A DNA stretch of 64,000 nt, from the NCBI RefSeq assembly GCF_051020765.1, contig NC_134944.1, positions 9,486,001-9,550,000 of the forward strand, in the 5' to 3' direction. Origin of the DNA: Lasioglossum baleicum. Taxonomy: Eukaryota; Arthropoda; Insecta; Hymenoptera; Halictidae. The notes beneath the pieces were generated by a model, which did not search any database, was not told where the DNA came from, and saw only the letters and a list, made by a program, of their open reading frames with translations. The translations under genes and the position numbers were made by a program. Below, piece after piece: positions 11,821-23,945 of the stretch (positions are counted from its first letter, which is position 1; each line of letters opens with the position of its first letter).

Positions 11821-12497
11821 AAGTTGACATCAATACAGCCGCATCTGATGCGTAGGATGTTTGATTAGCTTAGATGCGCGTGGAAAAATATCTCCGCGGA
11901 ATCTTCGAGATCGAGGGGAACTCTTTGAAAACCCACAGACAATTAGGGTCGTTCCCAGGGCCTCGTCCACAGAAGCGGCTCGTCCACGTTAATTAGCCCG
12001 CAGAATAATAATAAAACGAGCGAGGCAGGAAAGGCTGGCGCGCGATAAGGAACGCGTGGCACCGTGACAGCAGAAGCGGAGGATCGCTGGTTGCTCATTG
12101 CCGGTCGCGGACCGGATGCCGGCTGCGCAAGTCCGACCATGCGTGTTCCCGTGCACGTCGCACGTCACGTTGGTTCGAAGTTCAAGGCCGCACTGTGCAT
12201 CCGCTCGTGTAATTACCGAGGAAACTCTACCGTGGAAAAATCCCGACGCGTTTCCCGTGGTCGAAACCCCTGGAACGTAACGACGATCGCTTCCCAAAGA
12301 AACCCCGTGACCACGAAGCTGCGCGAAGGATTCCTTGTTACTCTCTACCTCTCCCTAGTACCATTTATGGTTGCCATTTTGTTGGGCCTTCGTTGCAATA
12401 TTGGTTGGCGAAGCGTTAGAAATGCCGTCTCTTTTATGCAGGTGGGCCAACATCACTTGTGATGTGACTGAAGTCACGATGGCCAACTGACGGCCCA
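11821..12497. other. Unassigned GC-rich block
   Basis: No recognised protein; open frames overlap on both strands. A GGCCAACATCACTTGTGATG...GTTGGCC-like symmetry occurs around 12445-12490. Confidence 0.35.
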
Positions 12498-12499
12498 TA

Positions 12500-12845
12500 T
12501 TGGGTTGGTAAGAATGTAATTTCGGTATTTTAAGGTGAAATGAAACCGAATTTCTTTATTCAAGCGAGGAACTTTAATCAATAAAATATTTTAGCTGTGT
12601 TTCCGTTTACGTCCGTGCTCAATCATCATTTTAGTCAAAAAAGAGAACCTATTCCCAAAATTTCATCCAATTCTGAGCACGGACGTAAACGGAAACTTCG
12701 CCAATGTTTTCGTATCTATTCTTTTTTGGCAAAAAATCATCGAACAAAAGGGAAAATATCTCATTCGTTAAAGTTCATTGCTTGAATAAAAGAATTCGGC
12801 TCTATTTCACCTTAAAATACCGAAATTACTTTCTTTCCAACCCAA
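12500..12845. mobile_element. Mariner-type miniature element, TA-flanked
   Basis: Starts TTGGGTTGGTAAGAATGTAA and ends with the inverse of TTGGGTTGGAAAGAAAGTAA, flanked by TA. These ends resemble mellifera-subfamily mariners. The interior carries a second perfect palindrome (GTTTCCGTTTACGTCCGTGC, about 12599-12618, with its inverse at about 12674-12693). No transposase. Confidence 0.85.
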
Positions 12846-13030
12846 TAATTAACAAGTAGCAAGGTTTCTAACGTCTGCAAGACGTACGATATTTAAATGT
12901 TGGTTAACATTGGTCGGGCCAATGTAGTATTATCATACGTAAATTTCTTGTTCATTAACCAACTAGTATAATCATTGTAGGCCCAACGTTGCATATTCGC
13001 TGGTAAATTATTGTGAATTTTTGTCGTAGG
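12846..13030. repeat. Dispersed element arm (family with 35152-35325)
   Basis: Shares GGCCCAACGTTG and ATATTCGCTGGTAAATT with 35200-35240, and resumes after the palindrome (13348-13440, ACCAACCATA). The palindrome at 13036 appears nested in this older element. Confidence 0.6.
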
Positions 13031-13035
13031 CCCTA

Positions 13036-13347
13036 TACAGGGTGTCCCAAAAATTCCTTCAACAGCCGGAAATGGGAGGTTCCTGAGATCATTTGAAGCA
13101 ACATTTTCCTTTGCAAAAATGTTTTCCGCCGCTTTGTTTAGGAGTTATTAACGAAAAACACGGACCAATCAGATCGCGACTTAAACACGAATTGGCACAG
13201 TCAGTCGCGCTCTAATTGGTCCGTGTTTTTCGTTAATAACTCCTAAACAAAGCCGCGGATAACATTTTTGCAAAGGAAAATGTTGCTTCAAGTGATCTCA
13301 GGAACCTCCCATTTCCGGCTGTTGAAGGAATTTTGGGACACCCTGTA
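13036..13347. mobile_element. Palindromic miniature element with CAGGGTGTCCCA ends
   Basis: Nearly perfect foldback from TACAGGGTGTCCCAAAAATT to its inverse at 13347, flanked by TA; arms about 140 bp. Eroded pieces of the same family lie near 22465-22590 and 45150-45275. Confidence 0.9.
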
Positions 13348-13440
13348 TGTTGGGGATTTGTAGACAAAACCACCAACCATATATGTACCAATGAACTCCT
13401 AATTGATTGGCCAACCATAAATGCTACATGCTAGGGTTCT

Positions 13441-14060
13441 TCCTCGTAACGTTTGACGATCGAGACCAAGGAAATTGAAGTTTCCCTTCCGGAGCCGGAT
13501 CGACAGACGACAGACGACACGACGAGAGGAATTTTTTCGGTTCCCCAGGCTTATCCCAGAATTCCCGGCACGTACGTAATCTTGACGCGCCAGCATCCTG
13601 TACGATGCGCGTCCGATTCGGAATAATGGCCGCGGAACGCGGGGAAAAATTACGTCGACGCCGATTCGCGATCGATCCGCCGCGCAGGATATTTCGGGAC
13701 AATATTAATAACTCCTACACTAATACATTTTCCATCGAAGACCTCTTTCTTAAAGAGCATATAAAGATCTAACAGTTGATAAAAAAAATCAAATATTGTG
13801 AAAAAAGATGAAATAATTTCAGTCTTTTATTAAATAGAAAGTTTTGGTGATTCTTGGTTATTGCAATTGATTATATCATAGAGTTACTGGGTAAATTCTG
13901 TTTAAATACATTTTTTCGCAGTTTATAGGAACAGTTTTAATTATGTAGGATAATGGACTTCTTTCTAAAGTAACATTTTCGTGTAAAATGTTTATATCAG
14001 ATTTTCATATTCCTCGTAAAAATTGATCCAAAACATAATTTTACTAGGATTTTATGTCTG
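13441..14060. other. GC-rich then AT-rich unassigned sequence
   Basis: 13440-13710 is GC-rich without a recognisable product; 13710-14060 is AT-rich with no gene. Confidence 0.35.
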
Positions 14061-14064
14061 GCCG

Positions 14065-14640
14065 ATAAATGTCCCAGAACTATTATCCTTATTACTGCGG
14101 GGTGTACCCCCTTGAGGGGCCGCGAAACTCGAGAGGCCTCGGTCGCCGAGAAGTATGACTCATACGGCTCGGGTATATCGGTGAGACCACACTTGTAATC
14201 CGAATCTCACAACTTCATTATTTTTCATTATTTTTTTATGGAACTTTCACCAACATATTCGTGGCATTTTTCTAATGCAAAATTATACCAAATATGATAT
14301 AATTCCGATGAAATTTACTCGTGTAATGGACGATGAAAGTTTCGAACGCAAGGAGGAGCAGCGTATGGGAAGTTCTTTGCACTGTGCCGGCGACTGCGAC
14401 TTTCCGTGTCTCTTTCTTTCCCATGCGCTGTTCCTCCCTGCGCCGAAACTTTCATCGTCAATTAAACCACTAAATACAGTCGAAATTATATCGTGTTTGG
14501 TATCATATCGCAGTAGAAAAATGCCACGAATATGCTGGTGAAAGTTCCATAAAAAAATAAAGAAGTTTGTCATCGGATTAGTTATGTTTACACTTCTCGG
14601 CGACCGAGGCCTCTAGAGTTCGGCTGTCCTTCTCTACGTC
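14065..14640. repeat. Composite palindromic element (CGGTCGCCGAG arms)
   Basis: Outer arms GAGGCCTCGGTCGCCGAGAA (14131) and its inverse near 14597; inner arms from TTATGGAACTTTCACCAACA to its inverse near 14550. Shares its interior with 31580-32100, 50424-51075 and 63820-63950. Confidence 0.75.
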
Positions 14641-15670
14641 CGGCAAAACACGAAGAATAGTATCCCTGGCGTATAAATGACCCTGGGCAGACCCGTGTTG
14701 GGGAATTTTATCGATAAAATACTGTACATAGTACTGAAGTCTGGATATAAAAATCAGTTTCAAGAACGAATGCTATGCCAATGATACTTTGAAGAAATTT
14801 CTTGATTTTTCCATTCAACTTCAAGTTTACGGTTTCAGCAACAAATTAGTATATTCAGTAAAAATTGAGGGTAGTTTTAAGAACTAGATTTCGTCAAAAA
14901 TATTTAGCGAAGCAAGATTTCGAATTTATCACTTCTATCCAGTAAATCGAACACTGTTCCGCATTGGAAAAATCGTACTCACCGTAGCGCTCGTATATTT
15001 GCCTAATCATAATATATAAATTAATATTCGTCTAATAATCTCTAATCGTCTTTCGGCTGCGGTCTAGAGGGTGCGAGTAAACCACAGCGGCCGTGGGACC
15101 GCCTAATATTTAATATACGAGTTAAACGATGGGTGTGGAGTTTGGAGGCAGGTTTCCGAGCCACGCATTATCGTTACCCTCGCCGTTTCGACCCTCGTTC
15201 ACCGTTAGATACCCCTGTTGATACGTGCTCCGGCAGAAAGGGATCCACTCTTTCTCTCTCCTCTCTCTTGGTGTATACGTATTCCCGATGCAAATTAGCA
15301 TGAGAGAGGGCTCGCTTTTTTCCCCACGCATCTCCGTCTCCCTTTTTCCACGCGTACGCGCCGCGAGGAGGCCGAATGCTTCCAGCTTCTCTCTTCATCT
15401 CTCATCCCGGCCCTGTGTCCATTCGTCGTTTCCTTCTCTGTGGATCGGGCTCGTGAGAACGTTGAATTATCGATCCGTGGTTGGTCGGAGGCCTCGTAGC
15501 TGACAGCTGCCGCGAACACCGACGCGACGAGAGAAAAGAATTCGCGTTGGAAACGAACCCCGAGACCCTGTCGACGCAGTCCGATGCGGTGGATTCCTCT
15601 GTCTTGCCCACGCACAGCGGGGAATTTGGCGAAAAAAACTATTATACTGTTATTTATGGGCTTAAGGTCA
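14641..15670. other. Unassigned; GC-rich 15050-15640
   Basis: AT-rich to about 15000, then a GC-rich block with overlapping frames on both strands. No product recognised. Confidence 0.35.
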
Positions 15671-15673
15671 TAT

Positions 15674-15860
15674 CTAGTCTGCGGATTTTTATGCAAAATA
15701 AAATTTTTCCAAGTCACTTGTAAGATATGGAAGCTAGATAACGATGTATTTCGTCTTTCAATAATCTTAACAAGTCGCAAGTAATGTAACAACATTCTTA
15801 AATTGATCTAATGCGTTTACAATTTTGTTTTTCTCCCATTCATCTTTACTATAAATGGTC
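15674..15860. mobile_element. Half copy of TAGACTGCGGAT-type element
   Basis: Begins TAGTCTGCGGATTTTTATGC and continues with the interior seen in full copies; the far end is missing. Confidence 0.6.
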
Positions 15861-15892
15861 ATAGTCATGTAATAGTCATAACTAGACCGCGG

Positions 15893-16085
15893 ATCTTTAT
15901 GTGAAATAAAAATATTCTTCTTCAATTACAAGATGCGACAACCATATAAAAATGTCTTCCTATCATTAACAATTCTAAGAAATTGAAAAAATAACATATG
16001 GATGTTCTTAAATCGTCCCAATGTTATTACTGTTTTCAATTACATCCACCTATTTTTGTTATAAATGCATAAAATCCACAGTCTA
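15893..16085. mobile_element. TAGACTGCGGAT-type miniature element
   Basis: Ends TAGACCGCGGATCTTTATG and CATAAAATCCACAGTCTA are inverted; 193 bp; no coding. Same family as 16465, 19364, 21278, 22712, 24209, 44868, 51728 and 54087. Confidence 0.85.
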
Positions 16086-16464
16086 GTCATAAAATAGTGG
16101 TTCGTTGAATTCCTCTTAACGTCAGGTATAATATTATGAAATCAAAAATGTATTTTAATATTCAAAATATCAAAATGATCTTTGCTTTCTGTCGAAAAAA
16201 CATTTTTTTCGGAATTTCATATAGAAGTTTGTGGACGTTTAAATACTGTTCAACTTTCGTTGGAAACAGTTTTCCCTCAGATTATCGGAAACCCTTGAAA
16301 AATCGTGATAATGAGTGCTTCCACGGAAAAGTTGGAGGAAATTATGTTTGCATATAAATTGTGGATGATAAAATGCTTAAAATCGGATTGCTAACACGTA
16401 CAAGATCATTATCAAAACCTGCTTTCTGATATAAAACGTCTACTTTTACTTTGAACCATATAAT
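16086..16464. other. AT-rich spacer, repeat shared with 23560
   Basis: 16110-16345 matches about 23560-23780 (TTAACGTCAGGTATAATATT, TTCTGTCGAAAAAAC), a dispersed repeat. No gene. Confidence 0.5.
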
Positions 16465-16665
16465 TAGACTGCGGATTTTATGCATTTATGACAAAAATAA
16501 GTACGTACAATTTAAAGCAGTGAACATTTTAAAAAGATTGAAAGGCATCAGTGTATTAGTTTCAACAGTATAAGATAATTAGAAGAAGAAAAATTTTTGC
16601 AGGTAGTCCCTGTATTTTCCAATTGATGTAGACATTTTTTATTTTGCGTAAAGATCCGCAGTCTA
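16465..16665. mobile_element. TAGACTGCGGAT-type miniature element, full length
   Basis: 201 bp with inverted ends TAGACTGCGGATTTTATGCA and GATCCGCAGTCTA. Confidence 0.92.
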
Positions 16666-16785
16666 CACATAATTAAGGGTTTTTAATGAGCAAGTACAAT
16701 TTAAAACAGAAAAAATATTAAAATAATTTAAGAATGCCAATGTATTATTCCCAACACATGTTAAAATGATTAATGTCGGAATTAA

Positions 16786-16993
16786 CCCTTTGCATTCGAA
16801 ACTATTTTAACATGAAAACTAAACATTTCTTCTAACCTAGAATACTTCATTCTATACAATTTTTGATCATGCAATACACAAATGTTTAGTAATGTATTTG
16901 ATATGAAATAATTTCATAATGTAACAATTATTTTACATTACTGATACAGCAATGTTTAGTGGTGAGTCAGAATCGTCACTCGAGTGCTAAGGG
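16786..16993. mobile_element. TTAA-flanked miniature element (CCCTTTGCATTCGA ends)
   Basis: Ends CCCTTTGCATTCGA and TCGAGTGCTAAGGG are imperfect inverted repeats with TTAA at 16782-16785 and 16994-16997, as in piggyBac-type insertions. Pieces of the family recur near 2757, 29890 and 31059. Confidence 0.82.
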
Positions 16994-16999
16994 TTAACT

Positions 17000-17820
17000 G
17001 TTTATCTGGCTCCAGCCCCTTGCAGTAGACGCAGACAATTTTACCACGTTTTTATTAGCTCGCTTTCTTGTCTGTTTGTCTGTTCGGTACAAATTTTGCA
17101 ATTGATTTTAAACTAACTTCCCGGTGAGCTAGAGACTTGAAATTTCAAACATATCTCAGGACTGGATGACAATGCAACATTTACAAAATAATTTTAAAAA
17201 GCCTATGCGTTTAGGAGATATAAACTATTAAATTTATTTATATTGCATAAAGATCCTCAGTCTAGTAATATCGCGGCAAACAAATATTCTCGAAATATCG
17301 AACATGAAAAATTGTTTTCTGGGCCACTGTGGATACCACGGATGTGGCCGTCCGTGGTCCGCTTCTTCATTTCCCCTTAAGTATCTGCACCCGATGAAAC
17401 CCGCCGATATCTGGCCCGTTCCGCCCCCACGATAAACGTTGTTCGGCCGCCGACGACAGTGGGGCGACGACGTCGACGAACAACCGACGACGGGATTCCG
17501 ATTTCTCGTGCGAGGAAAAATCATCGAGGCGATTCACCGAAGAATTTAATATCGTCCCGATTACGTCGACCGTGCTCCCTTTCGCCGGGAAATTGTATTT
17601 GCGGAACAGATTCGCGCCGTCCGCGTCCCTACTCGATTTCCGCCGCGATTCGATGCTCCGCGCAACTTCTCGGCTCCACCGACGGCCGAGCCCCGCTCTC
17701 AGGGATAATTAAATTGCCTGCGAAAAGGATTAATCACACCTGGCCGTTGTTCGCGCGGATCATCTCGTAACGCTTGTACGATCGTTAAATAAAAATTTCG
17801 AATAAAGTGGGTCTTGTACC
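17000..17820. other. Unassigned; GC-rich 17270-17780
   Basis: An eroded TAGACTGCGGAT-type end lies near 17246-17268 (AAGATCCTCAGTCTA). The GC-rich block after it has no recognisable product. Confidence 0.35.
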
Positions 17821-17829
17821 CACGGCGGG

Positions 17830-18130
17830 ATTTTAATCGAGCTTGGACCATTCGATAGCCTACCCAAAAACCCTCTCTGCCAAGTTTCAGCCCCCTATTT
17901 CATCTGTAAGGGTAGTTATTGAGAAAAATCGAAAAATCAGTTTTTGGCCCACTTTCCCTATTTATTGAAAATTAAAAATTCTGAGAAAAATCTGACACGT
18001 TTCGGACACCAAGCCACATATTAGGTATCATTTCCAGATTTTTCCGTTGCAAACTCTGCATGTAAAAAATAAAAACGTGGTAAAAACACGAAAGAAATGC
18101 AGATTTCATATCGAAATCTCGAGACACTGT
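17830..18130. repeat. Dispersed repeat shared with 42560-42780
   Basis: GAGAAAAATCTGACAC and TGCAGATTTCA blocks occur in the same order in both places with similar spacing. Class unknown. Confidence 0.6.
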
Positions 18131-19360
18131 CACAGATTTAATTTAATGGTCTATGATGAATTTTCCAATAAACTATACTTTTGTCATCAACTGTTCCCTC
18201 ACATACAATTGAATGTATGTATTTGATTCAAATGAAAGTGAAAGTTAATAACGAGTTACCACGAAGGTATATTCGTAAGAGTGGATTTAAGAACATATTA
18301 TGACTTTTCAAATTTACCGCCTTACATCGATTGATATAACCTAGATCGGTTTCAAATACGTTCGTACATCAGTATCATGACAAGCATGTACGACGCACGC
18401 AGCACACGTGTCGCACATTTATCTTTATTTTCCCCAAAGCAAGTGAGTGTGTCTTTATGAACAATTTTTCTTACAATCAATCATTTAATATTTCTGTCTT
18501 TTCCAAAATTACAACACAACATATTTAATTGACAGACGCGATTCAAATGAATCTTGAGAAAGATCCAAACTGGGATGGAAACGTTGATTCTGTTTGACAA
18601 TTAGCAAAGTTGCTTTATAATTCGTAATAAACGATCGAACCGTTGCGCCGAAAACATTAAAAAATTTATTATCAGCAAATACGATCGATAGAAGAAACAT
18701 ATTTAATTTAGCAGTGGTATTTGGGTATTTGTATTTGAATAAAATCAAACGACGTTCGCGAACGGGCTGAGAAAACAGTCGTACGCGAGACGCGAGTCTA
18801 GCTTCGGGACGAGTCGATTAATCCGACTATTTTCACGATCAACGGAATAACAAAGAGGCTGGTCTATCAAAGTGGAGCGGACTTTGGATCTCGGCTCTCA
18901 CCCCTGACTTTGCTCAACGACCCTTGAGTGCTGCAACCCTCTATACATAAACCCTCACGGGCCGCTATGCTTCCTGTAAGCACGGAATATTCCGTGGCTG
19001 CGCCGCAACGGCTAGCGAACATCCATCCCTATACGCATGTGCCTACCCCTATCTGCAACCCCTCGAAAATTTTCGGGCACCAAGCTGCCGACAACGCATC
19101 GAGATCCGCCGACCACTCGATACGCATCGATCTCATCGGAAATCGTTAACGACTTCTCCACAAGTTTTCGAATATCCGCTGGACCGGTTAGTTAGAGAAA
19201 CATCCCCCGACGTTCGACATTATCGAGGATCTATGACGTGGCGCGTCGATCGAATGAAAGGGAAACGAGAATGATCGGACGCCGATCTTCGGTCCTGTGT
19301 GATCTTCATTTCAGCTTTCGTTTTCATTCCCGAAACAAATATCCGCGGTTCGATTATCAT
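18131..19360. other. Unassigned, AT-rich then GC-rich
   Basis: 18530-18750 is an eroded relative of the repeat at 43075-43575. 18760-19350 is GC-rich single-copy sequence without a recognised product. Confidence 0.35.
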
Positions 19361-19363
19361 CGG

Positions 19364-19541
19364 TAGACTGCGGATTTTATGCATTTATGACAAAACTGGG
19401 TACGTACAATTTAAATCAGTGGAGGTATTGAAAAGGTTTCACTTTAATAAGACAATTAAAAGAAGAGTGAAATTTTTATTTGGCTCCTGTGTCTTTCGAG
19501 CAATGCAAACATTTTTTATTTTGCATAAAGATCCGCAGTCT
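19364..19541. mobile_element. TAGACTGCGGAT-type miniature element
   Basis: 178 bp with inverted ends TAGACTGCGGATTTTATGCA and GATCCGCAGTCT. Confidence 0.9.
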
Positions 19542-20640
19542 TCGAACAGAAGGAGTTTATTATTTATAAATTTATAATATCTGAACAGAAATAAATTCTG
19601 CGTTACACATTTTTTCAATTTCAATCGTAAACATGAAATAGCGTTACGTATTATGGACGAGGACGAGGGATAGAAACTACGCCCAGACAGCAAACAAGTA
19701 TTATATGCACAAATGAAAGAAAAACATAAAAATATATCGCACTTCTTCAAAGTTCTGGGCTATAATTTGGAGAGCTGTATTTTAATTATATGTATTGTAT
19801 TTCAATTATATTGTATTTCAATTACACATCTGATTAAAATACTTAGTAATTGAATTAATTGAAAGGTTTGAATCATGCAATTCAGTTACGACGTAATCGA
19901 ATTACTGTACGTATAATTGAAATACAATGTAATTCAATTGCGCAATTGAATTACAATGTAATTGCATCAGCACAACTCTGTTCCGCGTTTATAAAACTTC
20001 TGGTCCCCATAGTAAAAAAACTGATCCAAGTGTGCGACTTCAGGTCGTCATCATTCATGAAAGTTCTTTGCTTGAATAAAAAAAAAAATGCCGAAATTGC
20101 TTTCTTGCCAACCCAATATATTTTTAATTATTAGGGCTAGAAAAAACATTTTTTAGGGAGGGGGGTTGCAAGAAAACAAGAAAATTGGAATTTTAAGTAT
20201 TGCATCGAACACTGTGCCGCAACGATTAACCGGAAACGTGTTCGAGGTCGTCCGGACCCGGTGAGAATCGATTCCGATAGTTTGGCCAACTGGGAAACTA
20301 ATTTTGCAAATGGCCCGAGATCCGCCATTCGGTGGTCCAGGCTGCAAATGAACTTACGGCCACCGCGTCGAGCGTCGAGTGCTGGCCAGCCTGTCGTTTG
20401 AAGTTTCTTGGCTACTGGAATATTTTTCCGGCACTCGTATTACGCTCAGATGACTCCTCCGCGGCCGCAGAGATGTTCGCAAGCATCGGGTCGAAATTCG
20501 AGCATCGGCTAACGATCGCGGAATAGCCGACTAATGAAATTTGGAATCGATCGTACCGTGCGCGATTTTTCGGTTGCAGCACAAAATCAGCGACGACGAT
20601 CCTTGAGCGAAAAAATTCTCGGCAGGATTGCTATCTCGTC
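19542..20640. other. No gene seen; AT-rich repeats then GC-rich block
   Basis: 19770-19985 is rich in AATTAC/GTAATT words like the element at 35496. 20045-20125 is a mariner-type end (GAAATTGCTTTCTTGCCAAC). 20200-20640 is GC-rich, unassigned. Confidence 0.4.
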
Positions 20641-20715
20641 ACTAGACTCCGGATTTTATGCATTTATTACAAAAATGGGTAGATGCAATTCAAACCAGTA
20701 AAGCAGTAAAAGTGT
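20641..20715. mobile_element. Half copy of TAGACTGCGGAT-type element
   Basis: Begins TAGACTCCGGATTTTATGCA, with interior CATTTATTACAAAAATGGG; the distal end is not found. Confidence 0.6.
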
Positions 20716-20804
20716 AATTTCTACCAAAACGCAGTTTAAGTTAAAGAAAACTATTTAGAACAATTTTATCACTTGTAATTATTGATACAAATTATATAAA
20801 ATTA

Positions 20805-21004
20805 TATCAGATGATTGCATAAGTTCGTGCCCGACTTGAAAACAAAATTCAATGGTTAAAATTTAAAGATTGGTTGAAGATTAGTTAAATTAAAATTAAA
20901 AAATGGTTAAATTTTCTATAATTGATTAATGAAGTTGTATCCTTTAAAATTTAACCATTGAATTCTATTTTCAAATCGGGCACGAACTTATGCAATCATC
21001 CAAT
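20805..21004. mobile_element. Miniature element with GCATAAGTTCGTGCCCGA ends
   Basis: Inverted ends ATGATTGCATAAGTTCGTGC and its inverse, 200 bp. A second copy lies at about 54822-55031 in a Fak intron. Confidence 0.85.
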
Positions 21005-21277
21005 ATAATGAAAATGCAATAATATAATCTACAAATCCACAAATACGAAATCTCTAGTGGAACCGTTTCGCTGCTTGAAAGGATTTAAATTTCACTTTGT
21101 TTCGTTTCTAAGGTACAGAGCGAATCCAGAGAATTTCTCGATACAAAATAAAAAATAATAAAAAAATACTAATAATAAAATATTAATAGAAAGATTGTCG
21201 CGCGATTAGTGAAATCGGTAATATCTAATCGCGGTGGATACGTCGACGAATCTCGTATTTAATCTTATTCTAATAAG

Positions 21278-21478
21278 TAGACAGTGGATCTTTATGCATT
21301 TATGTCAAAAATTATTAGGCGTAATTTAAAACAGTAAACATATTATACAAATTTTAAGATACTGTTACATTATCTTCAACCTATTTAACATATTAAGAAA
21401 GGAAATAAATCTCTATTTCACTCTAGTTTGTTGTAATTGACATAAAAACCTTTATTTTGCATGAAGATCCGCTGTCTA
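21278..21478. mobile_element. TAGACTGCGGAT-type miniature element, full length
   Basis: 201 bp, ends TAGACAGTGGATCTTTATGC and GATCCGCTGTCTA. Confidence 0.9.
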
Positions 21479-21481
21479 CAA

Positions 21482-22443
21482 GGTTGCACTGAGCGTAGCG
21501 TTGGTGTCGCGCCGCGGTGAAGCAATCAACAAGAGAAGGAGCAGAAATTAATTTAATTAAAACTCACATGTATATCCGTAAATGCAGTTGCTGCTTCGAA
21601 ATATGCGTCACTGTGCCATTCGGAGACGAACTGCACAGCTAGTGGTAGATCCGCACTTTCACTTTCACTTTAAACACACTATTAAAACTGCTTACTATTG
21701 AAAACACAAATATTAGCAAGCGCGAGCTTCGAATTGACAATAGTGTTTAGAGAAATTCTCTCTATCGCGGTTCAGACGACACTGATTTTGCGCAAGATTT
21801 TTCCGAAGAGTTTAGGGAGGGGATTATGAATGTCAAACGACCGGGTGGTCAGACAAACAACAAGGCAAGGGGGGGGGGGCCGTTGTAAGAATTCATGGCA
21901 GTCATATGGCAAAATATCGTCTGTCCTTCCTTTAGAAACTTTCTTAAGGACGGTGTAGGACAATAGAAACTCATAAACCTATTGTTCATAAAAGGACAGA
22001 CCTTTTTTTTTTTGAACAGTTACCTGTCGCCTGTACGTACGAATTTGCAGGAAAAGTCTTACAGCGGTCTCTCTCGTGTCATATTTTTTGTCTGACATGT
22101 GTCATCCCCTCCCTAAATTCTTCGAAAAAATTTTGTGTAAAATCAGTGTCGTTCGAACCACGGTAAAGAGAACATCTCTAAATATTTGTCAATTCGAAGC
22201 TCACGCTTGCTGATATTTGTGTTTTCAATAGTCAGTAGTTTTAATAGTGTGTTTGAAGTGAAAGTGGAAGTCCGGATCTACCACCAACCGTGCAGTTCGT
22301 CTCCCAATGGTCCAGTAACTTTCCAAGCAGCAACTGCGTTTGCGGATATACATGAAAGTGAGTTCTAATTAAATCAATTTCTGCTTCTTCTCTTGTTCAC
22401 TGCTTCACCGCGGCCCACCGCCAACGCTACGCTCAGTGGAACC
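21482..22443. repeat. Large foldback element with ~350-bp arms
   Basis: The left arm (AGGTTGCACTGAGCGTAGCG onward) and right arm (ending CGCTACGCTCAGTGGAACCT) are inverted copies over about 350 bp each, around a 260-bp centre. No coding sequence seen. Confidence 0.88.
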
Positions 22444-22711
22444 TGCCGCCGAGCCAGACGGGTGCTTTTCGTTAATAACTTCTTTTTCGTTAATAACCTA
22501 ACCCGCGGCGGACATTTTTGCAAATAAAAATGTCTCCCTTCGAGGAACTCGAACATTTTTGCGAGAAAAAAGTGTGAAAATCTTTGAAGCGTAAACAATT
22601 GAAAATTTAAAAATGTCAGTTTTCAAAACTAAGAACTCGTAACTTTGAGGAATCTTCTCGAGATTCTGCCAAAATTTCCAAATTATTTATTTTTGAAATG
22701 ATATGTATGAT

Positions 22712-22912
22712 TAGACAGCGGATCTTTATGCAAGATAAAAATTTTCTGCCTGATTTGCAACAAACTGGACTGAAGTAGAAATTAGTTTTCTTCCCTGATA
22801 TGTTTAGTAAGTTGAAAATAATAAAATGGTATTTCTAAATTCTTCTGATGTTCTTACTGTTTGAAATTACATCTGCTCATTTTTGTCATAAATGCATAAA
22901 ATCCGCTGTCTA
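22712..22912. mobile_element. TAGACTGCGGAT-type miniature element, inverted orientation
   Basis: 201 bp, ends TAGACAGCGGATCTTTATGC and ATAAAATCCGCTGTCTA; reverse orientation relative to 21278. Confidence 0.9.
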
Positions 22913-22929
22913 TTTATAATGAAACACTT

Positions 22930-23940
22930 AAAACATTGAAAACACACACACACACAGTACACAACATTATAATTTATTACTATCCCATTTTTTCTACAAC
23001 ACCCAAAGATTTTTCGAGTAAAATCGCAGTCCGATTTGTTTTAAACCCTGGAGTCTCGAAAACCGTATAGGTGGCAACCCTGGTTCTCGGAGACTCTAGA
23101 CCGCCGCGACGGTTTCCCATTTGATCCCTTTCTGCGCGTGAAATATGCAACCCTAACGTGGAAGTTGGCACGAATCGCGGAAACGCCGCCCCACATTCGA
23201 GCACGCTCGCGGAAGCGCATAAATAGAGCAGTCAGTCTCTCGGCAAAGTTTGTGTCAGAGGAAGTACAACCCCCGGCGAAAAAGCGCGGCTTCTTGCGCG
23301 GAGGGCGAACACCAACTCGTCTACGAAGTCGGGGTAGTTGGTTTTTGGTCGCTGATAATGAGTGCTCCGTTGTTTCAGGGATTATATTCTTTATTATGAA
23401 CAATAACTTTATCTATAACAATAATATCCAGTCGAATATCCTTATTCCTGTTTAACAAAATGTCTTTGTACTTGAAGTAGCAACGAAACTAAAATTTTTG
23501 CGTACTGTCTAAAACTGTCAAATCTTTATCTCTGTATACACTGTGTTTTTAAACTATTTTAACGTCGGGTATAATATTAGAAAATCAAAAGTGCATCTTG
23601 ATATTTAAAATATCAAAATGATCTTCATTTTCTGTCGAGAAAAAAATGGTCTACGAAGTTTTATTACATAGACGTTTGCGGATGGTTAAATTCTGTTCAA
23701 CTTTTGTTGGAAACATTTCTTTTCTCAGATTATTGGAAAGAGTGCTTCCTCTGGAATGCTGAAAAAATTATTTTTGCATATAAGTAATGTAATTTATTAT
23801 TTTAATTTTTAAAAAAGTGCAAAGAAGTTGGAATTGTTTCTTTTTTAGCACATTAGAGTTATATATAAATTCTCGACATTTTGAAAAAAAAGAGAATTAT
23901 CTGGGACACCCTGGGAATCAAGGAGGGCTTCAAATTTACA
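22930..23940. other. CA microsatellite, GC-rich block, AT-rich repeat
   Basis: A short (AC)n run at 22943-22956, a GC-rich unassigned block 23030-23340 and a dispersed AT-rich repeat (23560-23780, shared with 16110-16345). No gene. Confidence 0.4.
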
Positions 23941-23945
23941 TGATA

